The notes below the pieces were generated by a model, which saw nothing but the letters and a program-made list of their open reading frames with translations, ran no database searches and had not been told where the DNA came from. Of a stretch of DNA of 64,000 bases, positions 46,387-54,718 are shown in pieces (position 1 is the first letter of the stretch; every line of letters begins with the position of its first letter). The position numbers were made by a program, and so were the translations under genes. Source of the DNA: CAVXHQ01 sp963789535 (GTDB lineage: Bacteria; Pseudomonadota; Alphaproteobacteria; Rhodobacterales; Rhodobacteraceae); NCBI GenBank assembly GCA_963789535.1, contig CAWBKU010000004.1, forward strand, positions 868,001 to 932,000, given 5' to 3'.

Positions 46387-48102
46387 ATGCCGGGACCTTC
46401 GCTCCTTCATCGTCGCAACGGGTCAGACAGGTGGTATGTCCGGGTTCAGGTGCCGACCGAGCTCCAGTCGGTGCTCAAGAAGTCGGAGATCTGGCGATCG
46501 CTCGGCACCTCGGAACGAAAACTGGCTGCCAAACTCGCGCCTGCCAAGGTCGCCGAGATCCTTCAGGACATCGAACGTCAGCGCGCAGCCGCGCCTCGTT
46601 CACCGTCCCGGTCGGACCTCGAGGATGCGGTCAGAAGGTTCTACGCAGACGAAGTTGAATCCGACCTACACGAACGGACTTTCGAGCGTGACTTGACGCA
46701 AGAACGGTTAAAACGGAATCCCGTCAGGTATCGCGTCTATGCCGAGTCCTTGCAGACCCAGTTGGCTCAGATGGACTATTCGCACGTCTTGGACGACGCC
46801 GAATTTCTGCTGAACTATGAAGCTTTTTCGTTGGCCGTGGATGATCCGTTGTATGGCGAACTGCTCCAGCAGCTGATGCGGGCACGTCTTGAAGCGGCCC
46901 GTCGCTGGAGTGAACACGATCAGGGTCTGATCGGCGAGGAGCCGCGAGACAACTTCTTCAAGACGCCAGCGTCGGCCCGTGCCGTGGCGTCTTCAATGCC
47001 GAAGGTCCCGCCTCTTCCGCCGCTCTTCGAACGCTACGCCCTCGCACGGCGGGACGCACTGAAGCCCAACACCATCGACGACAGTCGCAAGACGGTGCTG
47101 CGCTTCAGCGAATTCGTAGGCATGGCCCGTTCAGCAGACATGATCGAGCGCGCCGAAGCCCGAACCTGGCGGGACCTCCTGCGCGATTGGCCGCAGTATG
47201 CCAACCAAGCATCGGAGTTCCACGGCCTCGATTTCAAGCGAGTCCTCGAGGCCAACAAGCGGATTGGCAGGGCGCCAATCTCTCTTCGGACCGCGAATAA
47301 ATATCTTGCCGACTTGAGCACCTTCTTCGAGTGTTTGATGCGCGAGGACTTCGTGAAGGTCAATATCTTTGCCGGGCTCACGTTCGAGCGCCGGAAAGAT
47401 GGGCAAACCACATACCCATTTTCAAGACGACAGCTGGACCACCTCGTGCAGTCGCCGCTTCTAACGGCTTGCGTTGGCACCTCGACGATCTCGGACATCG
47501 CTCGCAGGGGAACCCTGCGGACTAGAGATTGGCGCTACTGGATCCTTCTGTTGGCAATGTTCACAGGAGGTCGGCAGGGAGAAATAGCACAACTCGAGGT
47601 CGCTGACATTGCAGAAGAGGACGGAATTCCTTTCCTTCACATTACCAACATGGGTGAAGTTGCAGGAAAGTCGATCAAGGCCGCGAACTCCCGACGTCGC
47701 GTCCCGATCCATTCGATGTTGATCGACCTTGGCTTCCTCGAGTTCGTGGCGGTGCAGCGCGCGACTGGAAAGAAGGCACTTTTCCCTGATATCGGGAGAG
47801 ACAGCCGCGGCTACCACAGCGCCGTCTCAAAATTCTACCAGAAGTATTTCGATGCGATCGGCCTCCGCAGCATGGAGCCAGTATCAACAACTTTCCATTC
47901 CCTCCGACACAATTTCATCGACGAACTTCGCCTGAGCTTTCCACAGGACGATACGTTCAAGTCCTTGATTGGTCACGCCGGACGGAGCGTGACGAGCGGC
48001 TATGGGATCAGAGAAGTCCTTGGCCTCCGGAAGAGAAGAGAGCTTGTGGAGAGTGTAACATTTCAGGGCGTTGATCTCTCCGCCCTTTTCTCTAATAGGT
48101 AG
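46387..48102 (+). CDS. Tyrosine recombinase (site-specific integrase) next to tRNA-Gln
   Basis: 571-residue phage-type integrase with an N-terminal DUF6538-like segment (SLLHRRNGSDRWYVRVQVP, residues 5-23), a SAM-like core-binding domain around 205-335 and a catalytic domain. Catalytic residues: R396 (TGGRQGEIAQLE), likely K431, H504 and R507 (FHSLRHNF), H530 (IGHAG) and Y539 (SGYG). It probably drives integration and excision of the island at the tRNA-Gln gene. The gene is full length, so the element may still be mobile if a right-hand site exists. Confidence 0.93.
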   Translation: MPGPSLLHRRNGSDRWYVRVQVPTELQSVLKKSEIWRSLGTSERKLAAKLAPAKVAEILQDIERQRAAAPRSPSRSDLEDAVRRFYADEVESDLHERTFERDLTQERLKRNPVRYRVYAESLQTQLAQMDYSHVLDDAEFLLNYEAFSLAVDDPLYGELLQQLMRARLEAARRWSEHDQGLIGEEPRDNFFKTPASARAVASSMPKVPPLPPLFERYALARRDALKPNTIDDSRKTVLRFSEFVGMARSADMIERAEARTWRDLLRDWPQYANQASEFHGLDFKRVLEANKRIGRAPISLRTANKYLADLSTFFECLMREDFVKVNIFAGLTFERRKDGQTTYPFSRRQLDHLVQSPLLTACVGTSTISDIARRGTLRTRDWRYWILLLAMFTGGRQGEIAQLEVADIAEEDGIPFLHITNMGEVAGKSIKAANSRRRVPIHSMLIDLGFLEFVAVQRATGKKALFPDIGRDSRGYHSAVSKFYQKYFDAIGLRSMEPVSTTFHSLRHNFIDELRLSFPQDDTFKSLIGHAGRSVTSGYGIREVLGLRKRRELVESVTFQGVDLSALFSNR

Positions 48103-48447
48103 CTGAACATCGGAATGGCTGCATCAATCCCTAGGGCAGACTGCCAACAACCCTCTGAATATTCGTTTTCCAGCCAAACCTGCCCCGTCATCCACAGCGC
48201 CTCCCGCTCGGCCACGCCCTCGCGCCCGAGGGTGCTGCGCGATACCCCGCCGATCACGATATCTGTGACCAGCTCCTATGCCGAGCCGAGCGAGTTCAGC
48301 AGCCAAGAGCAGAACAGATCGACGATGAGGGCGTCGGTGAGGTCATCGGCAAAGGACAACGCAGAACGCGACCACCGCAATGAAGACTTGGAAGAGCCGG
48401 CCCAACCGCCTAGGTCTGTTCAATACCAAAGAGCAAGGATCAGAGCT
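48063..48447 (-). pseudogene. Unidentified decayed coding stretch between integrase and aldo/keto reductase
   Basis: The 345 bp between the integrase and the reductase hold no intact gene. On the minus strand one frame reads protein-like sequence (SFADDLTDALIVDLFCSWLL) to a TAG near 48285, then continues as VIGGVSRSTLGREGVAER and EALWMTGQVWLENEYSEG, and stops at 48063 inside the 3' end of the integrase. The look is that of a broken gene left over in the island. I do not recognise its family. Confidence 0.35.
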
Positions 48448-49440
48448 ATGTCATTGACGACACGTGCCTTCGGATCGACCGGCATCGACACGACGGCCAT
48501 CGGGTTCGGTGCCTGGGCCATCGGCGGCACCTGGGGCGAAGTGACGGACGTGGACGCCAAGGCAACGCTGAACGCGACGCTCGACGCCGGCGTGACCTTT
48601 CTCGACACCGCTGACGTCTACGGCGACGGCCGGTCCGAGCAGCTGATCCGCGACGTGCTGGCCACCCGGTCCGGCCCGCGCCCGTTCGTGGCCACCAAGG
48701 CCGGACGGCGGCTGAACCCGCACGAGGCGCTAGGATACACCAAGGACAACCTGACGGCCTTCGTGGACCGCAGCCGCGACAATCTGGGCATGGACACGCT
48801 GGATCTTCTGCAGCTTCATTGTCCGCCGACGGCGGTCTACTACGAGCCTGAGGTATTCTGCGCCCTGGACGCGCTCGTCGATGAGGGAAAGATCGCCCGC
48901 TATGGCGTCTCTGTTGAGAAAGTCGAAGAGGGACTGAAGGCGATCGAATTTCCGAACGTCGCCTCGGTCCAGATCATCTACAACATGTTTCGCCAGCGTC
49001 CGGCCGAACTCTTTCTGAACGAAGCCCGGCGCCGCGGCGTCGCCGTAATCGTGCGCGTTCCGCTGGCCAGCGGGATGCTGACCGGCAAGATGACCCGCGA
49101 GACCGAATTCGCGCAGGAAGACCACCGCAGCTTCAACCGCGAGGGCACCGCCTTCGACAAGGGCGAGACCTTTGCCGGCGTCCCCTACGACTTGGCTCTC
49201 GATGCCGTCGACGAGATCCGTCCGCTGGTGCCGGGCGACGCGACGATGGCGCAGATGGCGCTACGCTGGATCCTGATGAACGAATCCGTTTCGGTCGTCA
49301 TTCCCGGCGCCCGCAGGCCCGATCAGGCCCAGGCGAATGCCAATGCCGACGCGCTCGCGCCACTCCCGCCGGAGACGATGGACAAAGTGCGCAGCATCTA
49401 CGAGGCGCGCATTGCACCGCGCGTCCACCAGTTGTGGTAG
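48448..49440 (+). CDS. Aldo/keto reductase
   Basis: 330-residue NADPH-dependent oxidoreductase with a TIM-barrel. The catalytic tetrad is visible: Asp and Tyr in DTADVYGDGRSE, Lys in FVATKAGRRL, and His in LLQLHCPP. The C-terminal cofactor region reads SVVIPGARRPDQAQANANA. It resembles the YajO/YdjG-type subfamily; substrate unknown. ATG 48448 was chosen because it starts the barrel (MSLTTRAFGSTGID); the longer open frame upstream covers decayed DNA. It sits in the island between the integrase and IS elements, so it is a cargo gene or an ancestral gene caught inside. Confidence 0.88.
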   Translation: MSLTTRAFGSTGIDTTAIGFGAWAIGGTWGEVTDVDAKATLNATLDAGVTFLDTADVYGDGRSEQLIRDVLATRSGPRPFVATKAGRRLNPHEALGYTKDNLTAFVDRSRDNLGMDTLDLLQLHCPPTAVYYEPEVFCALDALVDEGKIARYGVSVEKVEEGLKAIEFPNVASVQIIYNMFRQRPAELFLNEARRRGVAVIVRVPLASGMLTGKMTRETEFAQEDHRSFNREGTAFDKGETFAGVPYDLALDAVDEIRPLVPGDATMAQMALRWILMNESVSVVIPGARRPDQAQANANADALAPLPPETMDKVRSIYEARIAPRVHQLW

Positions 49441-49555
49441 CTTAGCGCTACTGTGGCGCCCTGATCTGTCTCACGCTACCCCCATCACCGAAGTGTAGAT
49501 TATTGTCGGCGATGGCGTGATCCGCAGTAAGCGGTCGCTGGCCCCCACTGGCGGC

Positions 49556-51114
49556 TTAGCTTGACGGTTTGAAGTTCCATGGCAACAGATTGTCGATGTC
49601 GATTTGCGGGTGGTCGTTGGCGATCGCCGTGAGGGTGGCCTTGAGGTAGGCGAAGGGCTCGATGCCGTTGACCTTGCAGGTTCCGATCAGTGACGCGATG
49701 CGCCCCCAGGCAATGCCGCCTTCGTCATGACCGGCGAAGAGCGCATTTTTGCGATTGAGGGCGATGGGGCGGATCAGGTTTTCAACCCTGTTGAAGTCGA
49801 TCTACACACGGCCATCAGTCAGGAAGGTTTGCGGCCCGGCCCAGTGGTTGTAGATGTAGGTGACCTTTTTGGCCCAGCCGGGATTTGGCCGAGATCTTGC
49901 GGCGTTGCGCCTGAAGCCAGTCCCCGAAGGCCGCCACCAACGGCGCGGTTCTGGCTTGGCACGCGGACAGGCGCTGACCGGGCGAGACACCGCGGATATC
50001 GGCCTCGACAGCGTAGAGTTCGGCAATGCGACGCAGGCCCTCGGCGGCGATGTCCGAGCCGTCGCGGTCGAAGACTTCCTTCAGTTTGCGCCTTGAATGT
50101 GCCCAGAAATGGGCCCCCCGAATGGAGGCGCCGCCTGAGCGGACCGGTTTGGTCGGCCGATTGTAGCCGGTGTAACCGTCGATCTGCTGGATGCCGTAGA
50201 AGCCGGTCAGGAAGGTCTCGGCATTCTGGCCCGCGCGGCCGGGGGCGTAGAAGTAGACCACGCCGGGCGGATCCTCGCCGCCCTAGGGCCGGTCATCGCG
50301 AGCCAGAGCCCAGATATACCCGGTCCTTGTTGTCTCACGCCGCGGGTCCAGCACCGGGGCGGTCGTTTCGTCCATGAACAGCTTGCCGGACCGATTGAGA
50401 TGCTCGGCCAGCCGGTCCACCACCGGTTTCAGATGGAACGCGGCCTTGCCGACCCAATCGGCCAGCACGGCAAGGTGCAGATCAAGACCCGCCCGGGCCA
50501 GGATCTGGCTCTGTCTATATAAAGGCAGGTGATTCTGCATACTTGCTCACTAGGACATGGGCGAGCGTCGCCTCGGTCGGCAGGCCACCCATGATCAGGT
50601 GGCTGGGTGCCGGTGCCTGAGTGACGCCGTCGGTGCAGGACCGGCAGGCCTATTTCGGTCGCACGGTGACGATCACGCGCAGATGGGCAGGCACGATGTC
50701 CAGCCGCTCGCAGCGGTCTTCGTCGATCTTGTGCATGACGCCGCATCCGCAGGGACAGATCAGGCTGGCGGGTTCGATGACCTCTTCGATCCGCGGCAGC
50801 GCCGCTGGCAGGTTGCCCATAGTGCGCTTGGGCGCGGGTCTGGTCGCCCCGTTGTCCGCCCTGGCTGCCCGCGTTTCCCTCGAAGCCTCGACCTCGGCCA
50901 ACGCGATGGACAGGTCCTCGAAGGCCAGCTGTCGCTCATCCTCGGTTAGCTTTTCCGACCGATTGCCATGCAGGGCATGGTTCATCTCGGCGATCAGATG
51001 CTCCTGGCGTCTGGTGATATCCTTGAGGGCCGCCACCTCTCCCAGCAACAACTGAACCGCCGCGCGCTGCGCGTCGGGAATGGCGGAAAGATCAAGGACG
51101 GAGGCTGCGGACAT
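49556..51114 (-). pseudogene. IS66-family TnpC transposase remnant of an older element
   Basis: Minus-strand TnpC pieces in order: the N-terminus from 51114 (MSAASVLDLSAIPDAQRA, coiled region, zinc-like CPCGCGVMHK), then QNHLPLYRQSQILARAGLDL with KLFMDETTAPVLDPRR, then GYTGYNRPTKPV with HSRRKLKEVFDRDGSD, and the C-terminus RIASLIGTCKVNGIEPF to a stop at 49556 (LLPWNFKPSS). The frame breaks several times, including near 50540-50650 and 50262-50282, so it is inactive. It is the left part of an outer IS66 element, split from its tnpB/tnpA (53759-54425) by the younger copy. Confidence 0.85.
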
Positions 51115-51139
51115 GCCCTGTTTTTATCAAGGACCTCCG

Positions 51140-51147
51140 GCAAAACC
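51140..51147. repeat. 8-bp target site duplication, left copy (GCAAAACC)
   Basis: GCAAAACC directly abuts the left end of the inner IS66 element and is repeated exactly at 53730-53737 against the right end. IS66 elements generate 8-bp duplications. The exact match indicates a recent insertion. Confidence 0.93.
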
Positions 51148-51167
51148 GTAATCGCCCGATTGACCCC
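51148..51167 (+). repeat. Left terminal inverted repeat of the inner IS66
   Basis: Begins GTAATCGCCCGATTG, matching the right end at all but about four of 20 positions. The GTAA-type tip is typical for IS66. Confidence 0.88.
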
Positions 51168-51248
51168 GCCTGCCTGCTGACGCCCTGAGGTTGTAAGACC
51201 TGTCGTTATGGACGTCGTTAGCGACGTCTCGAGGCGGCGGGTATCGGG

Positions 51249-51658
51249 ATGCGGGTTGAGGTTCTTGATGGCATCGCGCGGCGGCGGCGCTGTCGGACGA
51301 ACAGAAACTGTCTGTGCTGATGGAGGTGGGGCTGCGGGGTGCGACGGTGTCGGACGTGGCGCGGCGGCACGAAGTCACGCGGCAGCAGATCTACAGCTGG
51401 CGGCAGGAGTTGAAGCGGCACGGGGCGCTGCGTCCTGACGACCGGCCGGTGTTCCTGCCGATCGGGCCGCCGCCGATGCTGCCGTCATCAACTGACCACG
51501 CAGTTCCGTCTGCCGATCTGGCATCGGCGTCGGCCACAACATCGGCCACGACGCCAGCCATCGAAATCGTCCTGAGCAACGGGCGTCGGCTTTGCGTCTC
51601 CGGCGACATTGACGACACGGCGCTGGCGCGTCTGATCCGCGTGGTGGAAACGGCATGA
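51249..51658 (+). pseudogene. IS66 TnpA of the inner element, one-base frameshift near its start
   Basis: Small helix-turn-helix accessory protein of IS66. The natural start is ATG 51249 (MRVEVLDGIARRRR). One base is missing at about 51292: adding a G restores RRWSDEQKLSVLMEVGLRG and the HTH segment DVARRHEVTRQQIYSWRQEL, and the frame then runs to 51658. Without it, the N-terminal piece stops after about 24 codons; an internal GTG at 51314 could still make a truncated protein. The stop overlaps tnpB by 4 bp. Confidence 0.8.
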
Positions 51659-52041
51659 TCGGGCCGGGCACGGGCGTGCGGGTTTATCTGGCCTGCGGGG
51701 TCACGGATATGCGCAAGGGGATCGCTGGCCTGTCGGCGCTGGCACAGGACGGCTTGCGGCAGGACCCGGCGAGCGGCGCGGTGTTCGCGTTCCGCGGCCG
51801 GAGCGGCGACCGGCTGAAGCTGCTCTATTGGGACGGCCAGGGCTTCTGCCTGTATTACAAGGTGCTGGAGCGCGGTGGCTTTCCATGGCCGAGCGCCAAA
51901 GATGGCGCGACGCGACTGACGAGCGCACAGCTCGCCATGCTTTGGGAGGGCATGGATTGGCGGCGTCCGACCTGGGGCGCGCCGCCCGCGCGGGTGGGCT
52001 CAGATCGGCGCAAATCCCCTCCGAACCCGTTGTTTTGTTAG
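51655..52041 (+). CDS. IS66 TnpB (Orf2) accessory protein
   Basis: 128-residue IS66 Orf2 family protein. Family features: MIGPGTGVRVYLACGVTDMR, FAFRGRSGDRLKLLYWDGQG and LYYKVLERGGFPWP. It is needed with TnpA and TnpC for transposition in characterised IS66 elements. It overlaps tnpA by ATGA and ends 31 bp before tnpC. Confidence 0.93.
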   Translation: MIGPGTGVRVYLACGVTDMRKGIAGLSALAQDGLRQDPASGAVFAFRGRSGDRLKLLYWDGQGFCLYYKVLERGGFPWPSAKDGATRLTSAQLAMLWEGMDWRRPTWGAPPARVGSDRRKSPPNPLFC

Positions 52042-52072
52042 CCTTGGATGCCGGGGTCTGGTAATCTTGGCC

Positions 52073-53704
52073 ATGTCCGACACCCTGCCATCCGACGTGG
52101 ACGAGCTGCGCGCGATGATCGCTGCGCTCATGGCTCAGAACGCCCGGATGACCGTCGAGGTCGAGCGGATGACGGCGACGTTGCGGGCGCAGGAGTTGCT
52201 CGTGCAAGCCTTGCGGGCGCGGATCACCAAGCTTCAGCGCCAGCGGTTCGGGCCGAGTTCGGAAAAGATCGAACGCGAGATCGCGCAGCTCGAACTGGCG
52301 CTCGAAGACCTCCAGGTCGCCGTGGCCGAGGGCGACGAAGCGGCGGGCGATACGAGCAGCGAGATCGCCGATCCGGTTCAGCCGCCTGACGCCGATCCGG
52401 CAAAGCCACGCCGCCGTCCGCGCGTCGCCGACAGCACACCCCGCGAGCGGCGCGTCCTCGACCCCGGCACGTCCTGCCCGGATTGCGGCGGCGATCTCCG
52501 CGTCGTCGGCGAGGACGTAAGCGAGCTGCTCGACATGATCGCCGCCCAGTTGAAGGTCATAGAGATCGCGCGGCCGAAGAAGTCCTGCCGGCGCTGCGAG
52601 CGGATGGTTCAGTCGCCCGCCCCGAGCCGACCCATTCCCGGCAGTATGGCCGGTCCCGGTCTGCTCGCCCACGTCCTCGTCTCGAAGTTCGACGACCATG
52701 TGCCACTCTACAGGCAAACCGAGATCTTCGCGCGCATGGGAGATGACATCCCCGACACTACCCTCGTGGACTGGTGCGGTCGGGCGATAAATACGCTGCA
52801 TCCGGTGATCGAGCGCATCGTGGCCGATATCATGGCCTGCGACCTGCTGCATGCCGATGACACGCCGATCCGGGTGCTCGACCGGTCCCGTCGCAGCGCA
52901 GGTCTGGGCAAGGGGGTAAAGCAAGGTCGCGTCTGGGCTTACGTCCGCGACCAGCGGCCATGGTCAGGGACCGCTCCGCCCGGCGTCGTCTATTACTTCT
53001 CGCCCGATCGCAGGGGAGAGCACCCGCGCCGACACCTCGAGAACAGCCTAGGTATCCTTCAAGCTGACGCCTACAGCGGCTTCCGACAGCTCTACGAACG
53101 GGGTGCCGACGGATCGCGTCAGTTCATCGAGGCGGCCTGCTGGGCACATCTGCGCCGCGACTTCCACGACGTCTGGACAGCCACCAAATCGGAGATCGCC
53201 CGTGAGGCGCTCGACCGTATCGGTGCGCTCTACGATATCGAACGCGAGATCTCCGGACGCCCCCCGGACCAACGTCGTGCGGCACGTCAGAAGGTCAGCG
53301 CGCCGAAGGTCGCCGCCTTCAAGGTCTGGGCGGAGGCGCATCTTGCCCGCATCCCCGGCAAGGGCGACTTGGCGAAGGCGTTCCGCTACGCCCTCAACCG
53401 CTGGCCATCCTTCACGCTGTTCCTCGACGACGGGCGCGTGGCCATCGATAATAATCCGGCCGAACGTGCGATGCGCCCAATCGGCGTCGGCCGCCGAAAC
53501 TGGCTCTTCGCCGGCTCCGATACCGGTGGCGAAACCCTCGCCCGCGCCATGACCCTGATCGAGAGCGCCAAGATGAACGGCCTCGATCCGCAAGCCTACC
53601 TAGCCGACCTTCTCGACCGCATCCACGATCACAAGGTCAACCGGCTCGACGAACTGCTGCCATGGAATTGGGCCGCTCTCGTCGCGCAGGATCGAGCCGC
53701 TTAA
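52073..53704 (+). CDS. IS66 TnpC transposase (DDE), intact
   Basis: 543-residue IS66 transposase. It has an N-terminal coiled coil (residues 10-55), the zinc-binding CPDCGGDL and CRRCERMV cysteines, and a DDE domain: first Asp region LLHADDTPIRVLD, second LQADAYSGFRQLY, and Glu in DNNPAERAMRPIGVGRRNW. The C-terminal IS66_C tail LDELLPWNWAAL is intact. ATG 52073 starts MSDTLPSDVDELR. No disruption is seen. Confidence 0.95.
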   Translation: MSDTLPSDVDELRAMIAALMAQNARMTVEVERMTATLRAQELLVQALRARITKLQRQRFGPSSEKIEREIAQLELALEDLQVAVAEGDEAAGDTSSEIADPVQPPDADPAKPRRRPRVADSTPRERRVLDPGTSCPDCGGDLRVVGEDVSELLDMIAAQLKVIEIARPKKSCRRCERMVQSPAPSRPIPGSMAGPGLLAHVLVSKFDDHVPLYRQTEIFARMGDDIPDTTLVDWCGRAINTLHPVIERIVADIMACDLLHADDTPIRVLDRSRRSAGLGKGVKQGRVWAYVRDQRPWSGTAPPGVVYYFSPDRRGEHPRRHLENSLGILQADAYSGFRQLYERGADGSRQFIEAACWAHLRRDFHDVWTATKSEIAREALDRIGALYDIEREISGRPPDQRRAARQKVSAPKVAAFKVWAEAHLARIPGKGDLAKAFRYALNRWPSFTLFLDDGRVAIDNNPAERAMRPIGVGRRNWLFAGSDTGGETLARAMTLIESAKMNGLDPQAYLADLLDRIHDHKVNRLDELLPWNWAALVAQDRAA

Positions 53705-53709
53705 GCTGT

Positions 53710-53729
53710 GGTGACAATCGGGCGCTTAC
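53710..53729 (-). repeat. Right terminal inverted repeat of the inner IS66
   Basis: On the minus strand it reads GTAAGCGCCCGATTGTCACC, starting 6 bp after the tnpC stop codon. It matches the left end closely. Confidence 0.88.
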
Positions 53730-53737
53730 GCAAAACC
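53730..53737. repeat. 8-bp target site duplication, right copy (GCAAAACC)
   Basis: Exact repeat of 51140-51147. Joining the two flanks after removing the inner element rebuilds the normal tnpB-tnpC spacer of the outer IS66 element. Confidence 0.93.
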
Positions 53738-53758
53738 ACGCAAAATCAAGTGTCTGAT

Positions 53759-54499
53759 TTATTCTGCCGCAGCTGGCGGGCGTGCCTTCAGAGCCTTGTC
53801 CTTGCGCCAGTCGAGCCCGGCAAACAGCGCCTCGAACTGGGCATGGTTGAGCGCTATGATCCCGTCCTTGATGGCGGGCCAAGTGAAGTGCTCATCCTCC
53901 AGCCGCTTGTAGGCCATCACCAGACCCGTGCTGTCCCAAAAGAGCAGTTTCAGCCTGTCAGCCCGGCGCGAGCGGAAACACAAAGACCGTGCCCGTGAAC
54001 GGGTCCTTGCGCAGCACAGACGATACCAGCGCAGCCAGGCCGTCATGACCCTTGCGGAAGTCAATGGGCTTCGTTGCCACTATGATCCGCACCCGGTTCG
54101 ACGGGAAGATCACCGGCTTGCCGCCAAGGCGCGCACGACCGACGCAATCCGCTCCGCCGAGGACCCGGCTTCCAGACGGATCACTACCGCGCCTGCGACT
54201 ATCTTCGGCCCGGCCACCAACATCGGCGCCCGCCGCATCCTCAGCGGGGACAAGCAACAGCGCCGCAAACTCCACCGGATCCTCCGGCGCCGGCAGCACC
54301 AGCCGCCCCTTCCGCGCCAGTTTCCGCCACGAGTAAACGTGGTTCGCAGGCACCCCGTGACGCCGCGCAACCGCGTTCACCCTCATGCCCGGCATCAGCG
54401 TCTTCGCCACGATCCGCGCCTTCACCTCATCCGGCCACTTCCGGTTCCGACGGCCGCGGCCGCAGCCGCAGCCGGGAGAGGCTCAAAAGTAGTCTCCAT
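53759..54499 (-). pseudogene. IS66 tnpA-tnpB remnants of the older, interrupted element
   Basis: Minus-strand pieces in the order tnpA then tnpB. TnpA: NRKWPDEVKARIVAKTL and RRHGVPANHVYSWRK (HTH) between about 54450 and 54130, without a clean start. It runs in frame into TnpB at about 54112 (VIFPSNRVRIIVATKPIDFR, then GHDGLAALVSSVL). TnpB frameshifts in the AAA at 53976-53978 and continues as RADRLKLLFWDSTGL to the stop at 53759. With 49556-51114 it forms one outer IS66 copy transcribed leftward. Its outer ends could not be fixed; GTAAGC-like tips near 49527 and 54583 lack a matching 8-bp duplication. Confidence 0.82.
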
Positions 54500-54718
54500 G
54501 GAGAAAATCCATTCCAACAATCACCAGGGTCCAAAGAACTGATCAGGATGAGAGCCGGAAGGTGGGAGGTAGGAAATGCTTACGACCTAACAGCACGGGA
54601 TGCACTCGTGGTCGTGTGCCCGAAGTGCTTCTGGACTAAGGCGGTCCGTGGCCAAACTCCTGCAGCCTTTCGTTCCTCATTGTCCGGCGTGCGTTGGCGT
54701 CAGACCACAACTTGGGCG

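Larger units (their letters stand above)
51148..53729 (+). mobile_element. IS66-family insertion sequence (inner, young copy, 2582 bp)
   Basis: Structurally complete IS66 element. Imperfect terminal inverted repeats of about 20 bp are GTAATCGCCCGATTGACCCC (51148-51167) and, read on the other strand, GTAAGCGCCCGATTGTCACC (53710-53729). It carries tnpA, tnpB and tnpC in the standard order on the plus strand and is flanked by perfect 8-bp repeats GCAAAACC. It was inserted between tnpB and tnpC of an older IS66 on the opposite strand. Only tnpA shows damage, a one-base frameshift. Confidence 0.94.

Noticed and set aside
48115..48447. N-terminal extension of the aldo/keto reductase
   Set aside because: The open frame extends upstream by 111 codons, but the sequence is not barrel-like. 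The family starts at ATG 48448 and the upstream DNA looks like a decayed gene on the other strand.
49519..54591. Target site duplication for the outer IS66
   Set aside because: GTAAGC-like tips occur at 49527 and 54583, but flanking 8-mers (GATCCGCA and GACCTAAC) do not match and the inverted repeats diverge after six bases, so the outer borders are not defined.
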